Of a DNA stretch of 35,811 bases, positions 8,695 to 17,379 are shown piece after piece; positions within the stretch are counted from its first letter, which is position 1; each line of letters starts with the position of its first letter. Source of the stretch: Nitriliruptorales bacterium (GTDB taxonomy: Bacteria; Actinomycetota; Nitriliruptoria; Nitriliruptorales; Nitriliruptoraceae); contig JAGXFT010000150.1 in assembly GCA_024637135.1 (NCBI GenBank), positions 1 through 35,811 of the forward strand. The letters run 5' to 3'. The notes under the pieces were generated by a model. That model searched no databases, had not been told where the DNA came from, and saw nothing but the letters and a program-made list of their open reading frames with translations. The position numbers were made by a program, and so were the translations under genes.

Positions 8695-10395
8695 GTGGCC
8701 CCGACCGGTGCACTGTCCCCGGACCAGCGAACGCACGCGCTGCAACGCATGGCCAGCGAGACCTTCGACATCGTCGTCATCGGCGGTGGCGTCACCGGGA
8801 CGGGTGTGGCACTGGACGCGGCCACCCGCGGCCTCAGCGTCGCCCTGGTCGAGATGCGGGACCTCGCATCCGGCACGTCGTCACGGTCCTCGAAGCTGAT
8901 CCACGGTGGACTGCGCTACCTCGAACAGCTCAACTTCGGGCTGGTGAAGGAAGCGCTGGGCGAGCGCGGGCTGCTCCTGCAGGACCTCGCACCGCACCTG
9001 GTGAAGCCCGTGTCGTTCCTGTACCCGCTGACCCACGCCGTCTGGGAACGCCCGTACGTGACGGCCGGGGTCACCCTCTACGACACACTCGGCGGGGCGC
9101 GGCACCTCCCCCGCCACCAGCAGTTGACCCGGCGGGGAGCCCTGGCGATCGCCCCCGGCCTCAAGAAGTCGTCCATGGTGGGCGCCATCCGGTACTGGGA
9201 CGCCCAGGTCGACGACGCTCGCCACACGATGGAACTGGCCCGCACGGCGGTCCGCTACGGGGCTGCGGTCGCGACCTCCGCCCGCGTCGTGGACCTGCTG
9301 CGCGAGGGCGAACGGGTCACCGGCGTCCGCGCCACCTGCCTCGAGTCCGGCACCACGGTGGACGTCCGGGCCCGCCAGGTCATCAACGCGACCGGGGTGT
9401 GGGCCGACGACATCCAGGACATGGCCGGACGGGGCCGGATCCACGTGCGTGCCTCCAAGGGCATCCACCTGGTCGTGCCGCGCGACCGCTTCCCGTCGGA
9501 CTCCGGGATCATCCTGCGGACCGAGACCAGTGTCCTGTTCATCATCCCGTGGGGGCGCCACTGGCTGGTCGGCACGACCGACACCGACTGGGAACTGGCC
9601 AAGGCGCACCCGGCCGCCTCCGCCACCGACATCCAGTACCTGCTGGATCGCACGAACCGGTTCCTGCGCACACCGTTGACCCATGACGACGTCGAGGGGG
9701 TCTACGCGGGCCTGCGGCCACTGCTGTGGGGCGAGTCCGAGGACACCTCGCAGCTGTCGCGCGAGCACGCCGTCGCGGCGACCGCGGCCGGCCTGATCAC
9801 CATCGCCGGTGGCAAGTACACCACCTACCGCGTGATGGCACGGGACGCGGTGGACGCGGCCGCCAACGGCCTGCCCGACCGGGTGCCCGAGTCCATCACC
9901 GACCGGGTGCCGTTGCTGGGCGCGGTCGGCTACCACGCCCTGTGGAACCAACGCCACGACCTGGCCGCTGCCTCGGGCCTGCACGTGGCCCGGATCGAGC
10001 ACCTGCTGAACCGGTACGGCAGCCTGACCACCGACCTGCTCGACCTCGTGGCCGACGACCCGTCGCTGGCCGAACCGTTGCCGAAGGCCGACGACTACCT
10101 CGAGGTCGAGGCCCACTACGCCGCCAGCCACGAGGGCGCGCTGCACCTCGACGACGTGCTGACCCGACGCACCCGGATCTCGATCGAGTCGTGGGATCGA
10201 GGACTGGCCGCGGCCGCAACGGTGGGCCGCCGCATGGCGGCCGTGCTGGGCTGGGACGACGACACCCTGCACGGGGAACTGGTCCACTACGAGGCCCGGG
10301 TCGAGGCCGAACGGGACTCCCAGGGCATGCCCGACGACCGCACCGCCGACGCCGCACGCATGGGCGTGCCCGGCGTGCGGACCGGGGCGAACTGA
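8695..10395 (+). CDS. glpD: glycerol-3-phosphate dehydrogenase/oxidase (GlpD family)
   Basis: FDIVVIGGGVTGTGVALDAATRGLSVALVEMRDLASGTSSRSSKLIHGGLRYLEQ; DAO fold; start GTG 8695 or ATG 8749. Confidence 0.93.
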   Translation: MAPTGALSPDQRTHALQRMASETFDIVVIGGGVTGTGVALDAATRGLSVALVEMRDLASGTSSRSSKLIHGGLRYLEQLNFGLVKEALGERGLLLQDLAPHLVKPVSFLYPLTHAVWERPYVTAGVTLYDTLGGARHLPRHQQLTRRGALAIAPGLKKSSMVGAIRYWDAQVDDARHTMELARTAVRYGAAVATSARVVDLLREGERVTGVRATCLESGTTVDVRARQVINATGVWADDIQDMAGRGRIHVRASKGIHLVVPRDRFPSDSGIILRTETSVLFIIPWGRHWLVGTTDTDWELAKAHPAASATDIQYLLDRTNRFLRTPLTHDDVEGVYAGLRPLLWGESEDTSQLSREHAVAATAAGLITIAGGKYTTYRVMARDAVDAAANGLPDRVPESITDRVPLLGAVGYHALWNQRHDLAAASGLHVARIEHLLNRYGSLTTDLLDLVADDPSLAEPLPKADDYLEVEAHYAASHEGALHLDDVLTRRTRISIESWDRGLAAAATVGRRMAAVLGWDDDTLHGELVHYEARVEAERDSQGMPDDRTADAARMGVPGVRTGAN

Positions 10396-10396
10396 G

Positions 10397-11266
10397 GTGG
10401 CCACGACGCCGGTGGACACCCCGCCACGGCCCGGCGGCCCGGCCGAACCGCCGGGGCCGGATCCGTCGAGGCGTGGCCACCCCCTGCTGCGCCCGACCTG
10501 GGTGGTCGCCCACGTGATCGTGCTGGTCGTGCTGGTGACCTTCCCCCAGTTCGGGCTGTGGCAGTGGGAGCGGTACCGGGAGGAACAGGCGCTGGACGTC
10601 CGGTTGGAGGCCCGGCTGGACGCACCGCCCGCCGACCTGGCGGCCGTGCTGCCGGCCGCGGTCGACCCCGCCGAGGCCGCCGACCTCGAGTTCACCCCCG
10701 TCCAGGTCCGTGGCACCTGGGTCGCCGACGAACAGGTCGCGCAACGCCGATCGCGCGATGGCAGCGGCGGGTTCGACCTGCTGACCCCGTTGTCGCTGGG
10801 CGACGGCACCGCCGTGCTGGTCCGGCGCGGGTGGGTCCCGCCCGACCGCGCCGCCGGTGCCGACCCCACGCCGGACGTCCCGGTGGCGGGCGAGGTCGTG
10901 GTGACGGGATTTTTGGAGGCCAGCGGCCGCCAACCGGACGGCATCGGTGCCCGCGATGCCGACGAGGGCGTCCTGGACACCGTCTTCCACGCCGACGTCG
11001 ACCGACTCGACCGCCAGACCGACGACGACCTCCTGCCGATGCTGGTCCACCTGACGGCCCAGGAGCCCGGGGACGGCGAGCTCCCGCTCCCGCAGCCCGC
11101 ACCCCAGGGCGACCCGACCCAGAACCTGTCCTACACGCTCCAGTGGTTCGCGTTCACGGCCATCGTCGGGATCGGCTACCTGGTGGTGCTGCGTCGGCGG
11201 GTGCGCGACCACCGTGCCGGCATCGACACCGATGTCGACCCACTGCTGCGCGACCGTGGGGCCTGA
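10397..11266 (+). CDS. SURF1 family cytochrome oxidase biogenesis protein
   Basis: TM near each terminus; FGLWQWERYREEQ, VRGTWVADEQVAQRRSRDGSGGFDLLTPLSLGDGTAVLVRRGWVP, YTLQWFAFTAIVGIGYLVVLRRR. Confidence 0.85.
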   Translation: MATTPVDTPPRPGGPAEPPGPDPSRRGHPLLRPTWVVAHVIVLVVLVTFPQFGLWQWERYREEQALDVRLEARLDAPPADLAAVLPAAVDPAEAADLEFTPVQVRGTWVADEQVAQRRSRDGSGGFDLLTPLSLGDGTAVLVRRGWVPPDRAAGADPTPDVPVAGEVVVTGFLEASGRQPDGIGARDADEGVLDTVFHADVDRLDRQTDDDLLPMLVHLTAQEPGDGELPLPQPAPQGDPTQNLSYTLQWFAFTAIVGIGYLVVLRRRVRDHRAGIDTDVDPLLRDRGA

Positions 11267-11267
11267 C

Positions 11268-12122
11268 GTGGTCCGCACCGACCGGGCACCGACCCGGACC
11301 GTCGGGGCGTGGGGGCTGGACGGGTCGCGTCGCGACGACCTCGTGGCGGTCGAGGAACCCCTGACCATCCGGCTCGCGACGTTGGGCGGTGCGACCAGTG
11401 ACGTGGCGGTCACGATGCGCACGCCCGGCCACGACGACGAACTGGCGGTCGGGTGGCTGGTGGCCGAGGGGATCCTCGCAGGACGCCGGGACCTGGTGGA
11501 CGTGGCCCCGTGCGCGTTGGGTTCCGAAGACGACGCGGTCGGCAACGCGATCCGCGTGACCCTGGCGTCCACGGACCTGCCCGACCTGTCCGCCCTGGAC
11601 CGCCACGGGCTGGTGACCTCGGCCTGCGGCGTGTGCGGGCGGCGCAGCCTCGAGGCCCTGGCCGACTCGGGCATCGCCCCGGTCGGCGAGGACGTGACGC
11701 TGGACGCCGAGCTGGTGTCGTCGCTGCCCGATCGGCTGCGGTCCGACCAATCGTTGTTCGACCGGACCGGCGGGTCCCACGGTGCGGCCGCCGTCACGAC
11801 CGCCGGGGAGGTGGTCGAGGTGCGCGAGGACGTCGGCCGCCACAACGCCGTGGACAAGCTGGTCGGCTCGGCGGTGCTGGACGGGCGATCACTGGCCGAC
11901 CAGGTGCTGGTGCTGTCCGGTCGGGCCAGCTACGAACTGCTGGTCAAGGCCGCCGTCGCGCGGATGGAGGTGGTGGTCGCCAACGGGGCGGCGTCGTCGC
12001 TGGCGATCGACGTGGCCGACACGTTCGGGATCACGCTGGTCACCTTCGCCGTGGGCACGCCCAACGTCCACACCCGCCCGGGCCGCCTGGTGCACGACCC
12101 GACGGCGGGCAGGGTCGGCTGA
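11268..12122 (+). CDS. fdhD: formate dehydrogenase accessory sulfurtransferase FdhD
   Basis: GTG at 11268; EEPLTIRL, PGHDDELAVGWLVAEGIL, SACGVCGRRSLEAL, VREDVGRHNAVDKLVG, GRASYELLVKA. Confidence 0.92.
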   Translation: MVRTDRAPTRTVGAWGLDGSRRDDLVAVEEPLTIRLATLGGATSDVAVTMRTPGHDDELAVGWLVAEGILAGRRDLVDVAPCALGSEDDAVGNAIRVTLASTDLPDLSALDRHGLVTSACGVCGRRSLEALADSGIAPVGEDVTLDAELVSSLPDRLRSDQSLFDRTGGSHGAAAVTTAGEVVEVREDVGRHNAVDKLVGSAVLDGRSLADQVLVLSGRASYELLVKAAVARMEVVVANGAASSLAIDVADTFGITLVTFAVGTPNVHTRPGRLVHDPTAGRVG

Positions 12123-12340
12123 GGTCGATGTCCGACCGCGATCCGGCTGGTCCCGACGGAATCGATGGCGGACGTTCAGGGTTTGTTCAGTGCGCCCAGA
12201 TCGCCGCATCCCGGGCCGGGATCGCATCCCGGACCACGACGGCGCCGATCGCGGACGCCCGACGATGCCCACCGACTTGCCCCCGACCTGCGCGCGCACA
12301 CACACTCGTGACCAGCGCCCACCATCGCCAAGGATCGCCC

Positions 12341-12991
12341 ATGATCGCTCCGACCTCCCTGCGTCGCCGACTGGCCCCCGTCCTGGTGGCGGGCCTGTTG
12401 CTGGCCGCCTGCGGCACCGACGACGCCGACACCGGTTCGGACGCACCCTCCGACTCCGAGATGGCCTCCGACGACGCCATGTCAGACGGCATGTCCGAGG
12501 GCATGTCCGAGGGCGACCACGAGATGACCGAGGGCGAGACGACGTCCGAGGCGGCCGGCAGCGCGGCCCCGGACGTCACCGCGACCATGGCGGACGGGTC
12601 GACCATCACCCTGGCCGACTACGCCGGCGAGCAGTTGTTCGTCGAGACCTTCGCCACCTGGTGCTCCAACTGCCGTCGCCAACTGGGCGACACCACCGCT
12701 GCCGCGGTGCAGGCCGGCGACGACGCCACGTTCCTGGTGCTGTCGGTGGAGACCAACCTCGACCCGGCCGACCTGGACGGCTACGCCGCCGAGAACGGGT
12801 TCGAGGGCGTCACGTTCGCGGTGCTCGACGACACCTCGCTGGCGACCCTGTCCGAGACCTTCGGCAACGCCGTGCTGGTGCCGCCGTCGACGCCGAAGTT
12901 CACCGTCGCGCCGGACGGCACGGTCGGTGAACTGGTGACCGGGTTCGAGTCGGCCGACGAGATCTTGGCCCAACTCGACACCCCGGCGTGA
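12341..12991 (+). CDS. TlpA/thioredoxin-like redoxin lipoprotein with Met/Ser/Glu-rich linker
   Basis: ATG at 12341; lipobox LLLAAC|GTDD; linker SDSEMASDDAMSDGMSEGMSEGDHEMTEGE; redoxin domain ETFATWCSNCRRQ (CxxC). Confidence 0.85.
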   Translation: MIAPTSLRRRLAPVLVAGLLLAACGTDDADTGSDAPSDSEMASDDAMSDGMSEGMSEGDHEMTEGETTSEAAGSAAPDVTATMADGSTITLADYAGEQLFVETFATWCSNCRRQLGDTTAAAVQAGDDATFLVLSVETNLDPADLDGYAAENGFEGVTFAVLDDTSLATLSETFGNAVLVPPSTPKFTVAPDGTVGELVTGFESADEILAQLDTPA

Positions 12992-13647
12992 GCGAGTTCG
13001 TCCAGGCGTTCGTCCTCGGCAACGCCGCAATCCTGGGCAACGTCTGCCTGCTCCCGCTGTATCCGGGCCTGTTCGCACTGCTGGCTGCCAAGGCCGGGAC
13101 CGATCAGCGTCGCGTGCGCTGGATGGGCGTGTGGGTGCTGGCGGGCGTGCTCGCCGCCATGACGGTCGTGGCCGGCGTGCTGTACGGGCTGAACCGGGTC
13201 TTCTCCGATGTCGTGCCGTTCATCCTCCCGTTCGCCTACGGCGGGGTGATCGTGCTGGGCATCCTGATGCTGCTCGGGCGCAACCCACTGGAGCGGTTCG
13301 GCACGGGCCAGGTCCCGCTGGTGTCGTCGGCCACGGGCAGCGCGTTCGTGTACGGCCTGGCACTGGGTCCGATGACCCTGCCCTGCACCGGCCCCGTGAT
13401 CCTGTCGGCGTTCCTGGTCGGCGGCGTGTCCGGCACCGGGGCGCTGTTGGACGGCGTGGCGTACTTCCTCTTCTTCGGCCTGGGCTTCGGCTGGCCGATG
13501 GTGCTGCTGCCGTTGCTGGCCGGCGCCCGCCAACAGGCCTTCACCCGCTGGATGACCCGTCACCACGACGTGGTCACCAAGGTGTCCGGCGTGCTGCTCG
13601 TGCTGGTCGCCGTCGTCGGCCTGGTCGCCGAGTACGGCAGCCTGTAG
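12988..13647 (+). CDS. CcdA/DsbD-TM-like thiol-disulfide transmembrane protein
   Basis: 4-bp GTGA overlap with the upstream redoxin gene; six TM-like segments with Cys-Pro motifs NVCLLPLYPGLFALLAAKAG and MTLPCTGPVILSAFLVGG. Confidence 0.82.
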   Translation: MSEFVQAFVLGNAAILGNVCLLPLYPGLFALLAAKAGTDQRRVRWMGVWVLAGVLAAMTVVAGVLYGLNRVFSDVVPFILPFAYGGVIVLGILMLLGRNPLERFGTGQVPLVSSATGSAFVYGLALGPMTLPCTGPVILSAFLVGGVSGTGALLDGVAYFLFFGLGFGWPMVLLPLLAGARQQAFTRWMTRHHDVVTKVSGVLLVLVAVVGLVAEYGSL

Positions 13648-13654
13648 GCCTGGT

Positions 13655-13670
13655 GTGACGGCACCGTCAC
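13655..13670. terminator. small hairpin between convergent genes, possible bidirectional terminator
   Basis: GTGACG-GCAC-CGTCAC between stops at 13647 (+) and 13678 (-); no T-tract. Confidence 0.4.
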
Positions 13671-13677
13671 CCGCCGG

Positions 13678-14349
13678 TCACGATCCCACGGCGATGCGGA
13701 TCGCGAGCCAGTGCAGGGCGATCGCGACGAGGGTCAGCGCGTGGAAGATCTCGTGGTAGCCGAAGGTGGCCGGCCACGGGTCCGGGCGGCGGCGGGCGTA
13801 GACCACGGCGCCGACGGTGTAGGCCAGCCCACCCGCGGCCACCAGCCAGGTCACCGTGGTCGACAGCCGCCACAGCGCCGGGAGCAGCACGACCGACACC
13901 CATCCCAGCACGAGGTACGGGGTGGTCCGGACCCACGACGGGGCGTGGTGGAAGACGTTGTTGACGGCGATCCCGGCCGCGGCCCCGACCCACACGCCGA
14001 CCAGCATCCCGACCCGGAAGCGGCCCTGGAGGGCGACGACCAGGAACGGGGTGTAGGTGCCGGCGATCCCGACGAAGATCGCCGAGTGGTCCGCGCGCCG
14101 CAGGATCCGCAGCCACCGCGGTGACCACCGCCCCACGTGGTAGGACCCGCTCGTCGCCAACATCGCGAACACCGACACCAGGAACACCACCGCCGCCCAC
14201 GCGCGACCCGTCCTGGCGGCCGCGGGCACCAACAGTGGGGCGGACACGGCCACGACGGCCGCACCGACGGCGTGCAGGCGACCGCGCAGGGAGGGCCGGT
14301 GGCCCCGCTCCGCCAGCAGTTCGGTGCTGTCCATCCGGTGGTCTTCCAT
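13678..14349 (-). CDS. hemolysin III / TrhA (PAQR-like) family membrane protein
   Basis: MLATSGSYHVGRW...LRRADHSAIFVGIAGTYTPFLVVAL...GYHEIFHALTLVAIALHWLAI; conserved His/Asp residues of the family. Start 14349 or 14334. Confidence 0.9.
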   Translation of the reverse strand: MEDHRMDSTELLAERGHRPSLRGRLHAVGAAVVAVSAPLLVPAAARTGRAWAAVVFLVSVFAMLATSGSYHVGRWSPRWLRILRRADHSAIFVGIAGTYTPFLVVALQGRFRVGMLVGVWVGAAAGIAVNNVFHHAPSWVRTTPYLVLGWVSVVLLPALWRLSTTVTWLVAAGGLAYTVGAVVYARRRPDPWPATFGYHEIFHALTLVAIALHWLAIRIAVGS

Positions 14350-14460
14350 GGTCGGAAGAGCATCACGGTACTGCTCGTGCCCGGCGTCCATGCGCGCCGC
14401 GGGTTCGCCTGCGGCCTCGTACCTTCGCGGCCGACGATCCCGATCCGACAAGGAACGACC

Positions 14461-15072
14461 GTGCCCGTTCGACACGAGCTCGACCGACCCGTCACCCGCA
14501 CCGGCCCGTCCGCGTCCGCCGGCGACTCGGCCCGGCGGGTGCGGCCGCCGCTGGCCGCGATCGTGGTCGCGGTGGCCGTCCTGACCGGCTGTGGCGGGTC
14601 CGAGGCGGTCGACGACGGCCCCGTGCCCCCGGAGGAGATCGAGGGCGTGGAGACGTTCGGCGAGTTGTCCCAGGACCACGTGGACGGTCCGGTGGACTAC
14701 GACCAGGACCCACCCGTCGGTGGTGCCCATGCCGCGGTGTGGCAGACCTGTGGTGTGTACGACCAGCCGATCGCCGACGAGAACGCCGTCCACTCGTTGG
14801 AACACGGCGCGGTCTGGCTCACCTACGACCCGGGTCTGCCGGCGGAGGACGTCAACGAGTTGGCGGGACGAGCGGCCGTCAGCACCCACGTGCTGGTCAG
14901 CCCGCGGGAGGGCCTGCCGAGTCCGGTCGTGGCCAGTGCGTGGTCGACCCAGTTGCAACTGGACGGCGCGACCGACGAACGCCTGGACGCGTTCCTGGCC
15001 ACCTACGTCCAGGGGCCGCAGACGCCGGAGCCCGGCGTGACCTGTGCACAGGGCACCGGCGAGCCGCTGTAG
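14461..15072 (+). CDS. DUF3105-like protein, putative lipoprotein
   Basis: GTG at 14461; lipobox-like VAVLTGC|GGS; HVDGPVDYDQDPPVGGAHAAVWQTCGVYDQPIADENAVHSLEHGAVWLTYDPGLP. Confidence 0.82.
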   Translation: MPVRHELDRPVTRTGPSASAGDSARRVRPPLAAIVVAVAVLTGCGGSEAVDDGPVPPEEIEGVETFGELSQDHVDGPVDYDQDPPVGGAHAAVWQTCGVYDQPIADENAVHSLEHGAVWLTYDPGLPAEDVNELAGRAAVSTHVLVSPREGLPSPVVASAWSTQLQLDGATDERLDAFLATYVQGPQTPEPGVTCAQGTGEPL

Positions 15073-15364
15073 CGGGGCCCGGGAGGTCGAGGAGTACCGG
15101 CCCTCCGACACCGGCGATCCCACCTCGCACACCTCCAGGACGAGCTCGCCAAGTACAACCTGGACGCCGACACGCTGCCCGGGCCGCGCCCCGACCGTCG
15201 GTCACGACCAGCGCGAGCCGCACCTGGCTGCAGGTCGGGCCGTGGCGAGCCGCCAGCGCGGCGTGGAGCGAGGCGACGTGGCCGGGTGAGACCATGGTCC
15301 GGACCGGGTCTCGACCGGGTCCTCGCCAGCAGGACGCACGGGTGGGCCGCGGTCGGCCCAGTCC

Positions 15365-16330
15365 TCACGCGGGGTCGGGGTCGACGCGTTCGGCCCGAGG
15401 TTCGACCAACCCGGCGTGCAGTTCGGACATGGCGGTCGCCAGGTCGACCGTCGGCGTCCACCCCCATGCCGTGGCCCGGTCCACCACGACCTGGCCGGTC
15501 CATGCCGGCTCGTCGGACCACCACGGCTCGACGTCCAGGGCGTCGGCCACCGTCGACAGCCAGTCGCGCCAGGTCGCCCCGGGTGCGGCCACGTTGACGG
15601 CCACCACCCCGTCGACGACGGGTCCGGTCGCCGGATCGGTGCCGACCGGCACCGCCCCGACGGCGACGTCTGCCAGGAATCGCGCCAGGTCCACCACGTG
15701 CACCCACGCCAACGTCTGGTCCGGGTTCGGCGCCACTGACGCCGGATCGTCGCGGACCGCGTCGGGACGCAGGGTGTTCCAGACCGACGTCGGCCCGGGT
15801 CCGAGGATCGCGGGCGGTCGGACCAGGACGCGGGTGATGCCGTCCACGGTGGCCAGGGCCGCATCGGCGTCGCGCTTGGTGACCGCGTAGGCCCCGGCGT
15901 CGTCGTCGACCAGCGCGGCAGACTCGTCGATGTCACCGACCCCGGGCGAGCGGTCGTACACGGCGGCCGTGGACACGTGGACCAGCCGGTCGACGCCGAC
16001 GTCGCGCGCGGCCGTGGCCAACCGATGGGTGCCCTCGACGCTGACCTCGTGCTGGGTCTGGCGGTCCTCGCCCATCGGCGCGACGGTCGTCACCACCGCG
16101 GCCGCACCGTCCACCACCGTCGCGGCCACGTCGGGATCGTCGAACGCGCCCACGTACTCGGTGATCCCGTGACCCGTCGGGGCGGTGCCCGCCCGCCGCA
16201 CCAACGCCCGGACCTTCACCTCGTGGACGGCCAACGCCCGGCACACGAAGGAGCCCACGAACCCGTTGGCGCCGGTCACCACGACGGGGCCACGTCGCGG
16301 GGCGGCGGTGCCGGTCGTCGGGTCGCTCAC
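15365..16330 (-). CDS. NAD-dependent epimerase/dehydratase family protein
   Basis: VVVTGANGFVGSFVCRAL Rossmann motif; VHVSTAAVYD; AYAVTKRDAD (YxxxK). GTG start at 16330 overlaps the upstream gene stop. Confidence 0.87.
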   Translation of the reverse strand: MSDPTTGTAAPRRGPVVVTGANGFVGSFVCRALAVHEVKVRALVRRAGTAPTGHGITEYVGAFDDPDVAATVVDGAAAVVTTVAPMGEDRQTQHEVSVEGTHRLATAARDVGVDRLVHVSTAAVYDRSPGVGDIDESAALVDDDAGAYAVTKRDADAALATVDGITRVLVRPPAILGPGPTSVWNTLRPDAVRDDPASVAPNPDQTLAWVHVVDLARFLADVAVGAVPVGTDPATGPVVDGVVAVNVAAPGATWRDWLSTVADALDVEPWWSDEPAWTGQVVVDRATAWGWTPTVDLATAMSELHAGLVEPRAERVDPDPA

Positions 16331-17199
16331 GGTGCGATCTTGTCGAGGCGGGTCATGTGGTCGTTGCTCAGCTCCACGCCGGCCGAGGCGACGTTGTCCT
16401 CGAGGTGGTCGATCGACGAGGTGCCGGGGATCGGCAGGATCACGGGTGAGGTCGCCAGCAGCCACGCCAGGGCGACCTGGGGCGGGGTGGCCTCGACCTC
16501 GCCCGCGACCTTGCCGAGCACGCCGTCCCCGTCCACCAGTTCGGAGCCCGCGATCGGGAACCACGGGATGAACCCGATGCCCAGCGCCTCGCACCGCTCC
16601 AACACGTCGTGGGAGGACCGATCGGCGAGGTTGTAGAGGTTCTGCACCGACACGATGTCGACCTGCTCGCGCGCGGACTCCAGTTCCTCGACGTCGACCT
16701 GGGACAGCCCGATCGCGCCGATCTTGCCCTCGTCCTGCATGTCCGCGAGCACGCCCAGCTGGTCCTCTGACGGGACCTCCGGGTCAAACCGGTGCAGCTG
16801 GTAGAGGTCGATCTGCTCGACGTCCAGGCGACGCAGGCTGATCTCGACGCACTGGCGCAGGTAGGCCGGGCGCCCACAGGGGATCCACTGGTCCGGACCG
16901 GTCCGGAGCAGGCCGCCCTTGGTGGCGACCGTGACACCGTCGTAGGGGTGCAGGGCCTCCCGAATGAGGTTCTCGGACACGAACGGTCCGTACGAATCGG
17001 CCGTGTCGATGAAGTCCACGCCCAGCTCCACGGCACGGCGCAACACGGCGATCGCGGTGTCGGGGTCGGCCGGCGGACCCCAGATGCCGGGGCCGGTGAG
17101 GCGCATGGCGCCATAGCCCAGCCGGGTGACCTCAGGCCCCCCGCCGGGGAAGTGGAAGTTCCCACTGGCATGGGCTGGCGGTGCGGTGGACGTGGTCAT
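16327..17199 (-). CDS. aldo/keto reductase
   Basis: RLGYGAMRLTGPGIWG, VDFIDTADSYGPFVSENLIREAL, IDLYQLHRFDP, IGLSQVDVEELESA. Start ATG at 17199; the 903-aa track ORF is an extension artefact. Confidence 0.92.
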   Translation of the reverse strand: MTTSTAPPAHASGNFHFPGGGPEVTRLGYGAMRLTGPGIWGPPADPDTAIAVLRRAVELGVDFIDTADSYGPFVSENLIREALHPYDGVTVATKGGLLRTGPDQWIPCGRPAYLRQCVEISLRRLDVEQIDLYQLHRFDPEVPSEDQLGVLADMQDEGKIGAIGLSQVDVEELESAREQVDIVSVQNLYNLADRSSHDVLERCEALGIGFIPWFPIAGSELVDGDGVLGKVAGEVEATPPQVALAWLLATSPVILPIPGTSSIDHLEDNVASAGVELSNDHMTRLDKIAP

Positions 17200-17315
17200 C
17201 GAGGTCCTTGCGGCAAGGAGGGGGAAGGGCGACCGGTGCGGGCGGGACATCGTAGGGCCCCCGACCCCGGTCGTCGCTGCCGGACGGGACCTTCGACCAC
17301 GTGCGCCGCATTGGA

Positions 17316-17336
17316 GTTGCTCGCTGCGCTCACAAC
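17316..17336. repeat. hairpin repeat with mirror core (GTTG-C-TCGCTGCGCTC-A-CAAC), fifth instance of the 30134-30267 family
   Basis: Reverse complement reads GTTG-T-GAGCGCAGCGA-G-CAAC; same core as the 30134-30267 repeats. Confidence 0.8.
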
Positions 17337-17379
17337 GTCCAGGCAACCACCGAGTCACGGGGTCCCGTAGGCTGCCCGC

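Noticed and set aside
8881-11857. Long minus-strand ORFs (699 and 653 aa)
   Set aside because: Antisense to well-supported glpD, SURF1 and fdhD genes; GC-driven stop-codon depletion.
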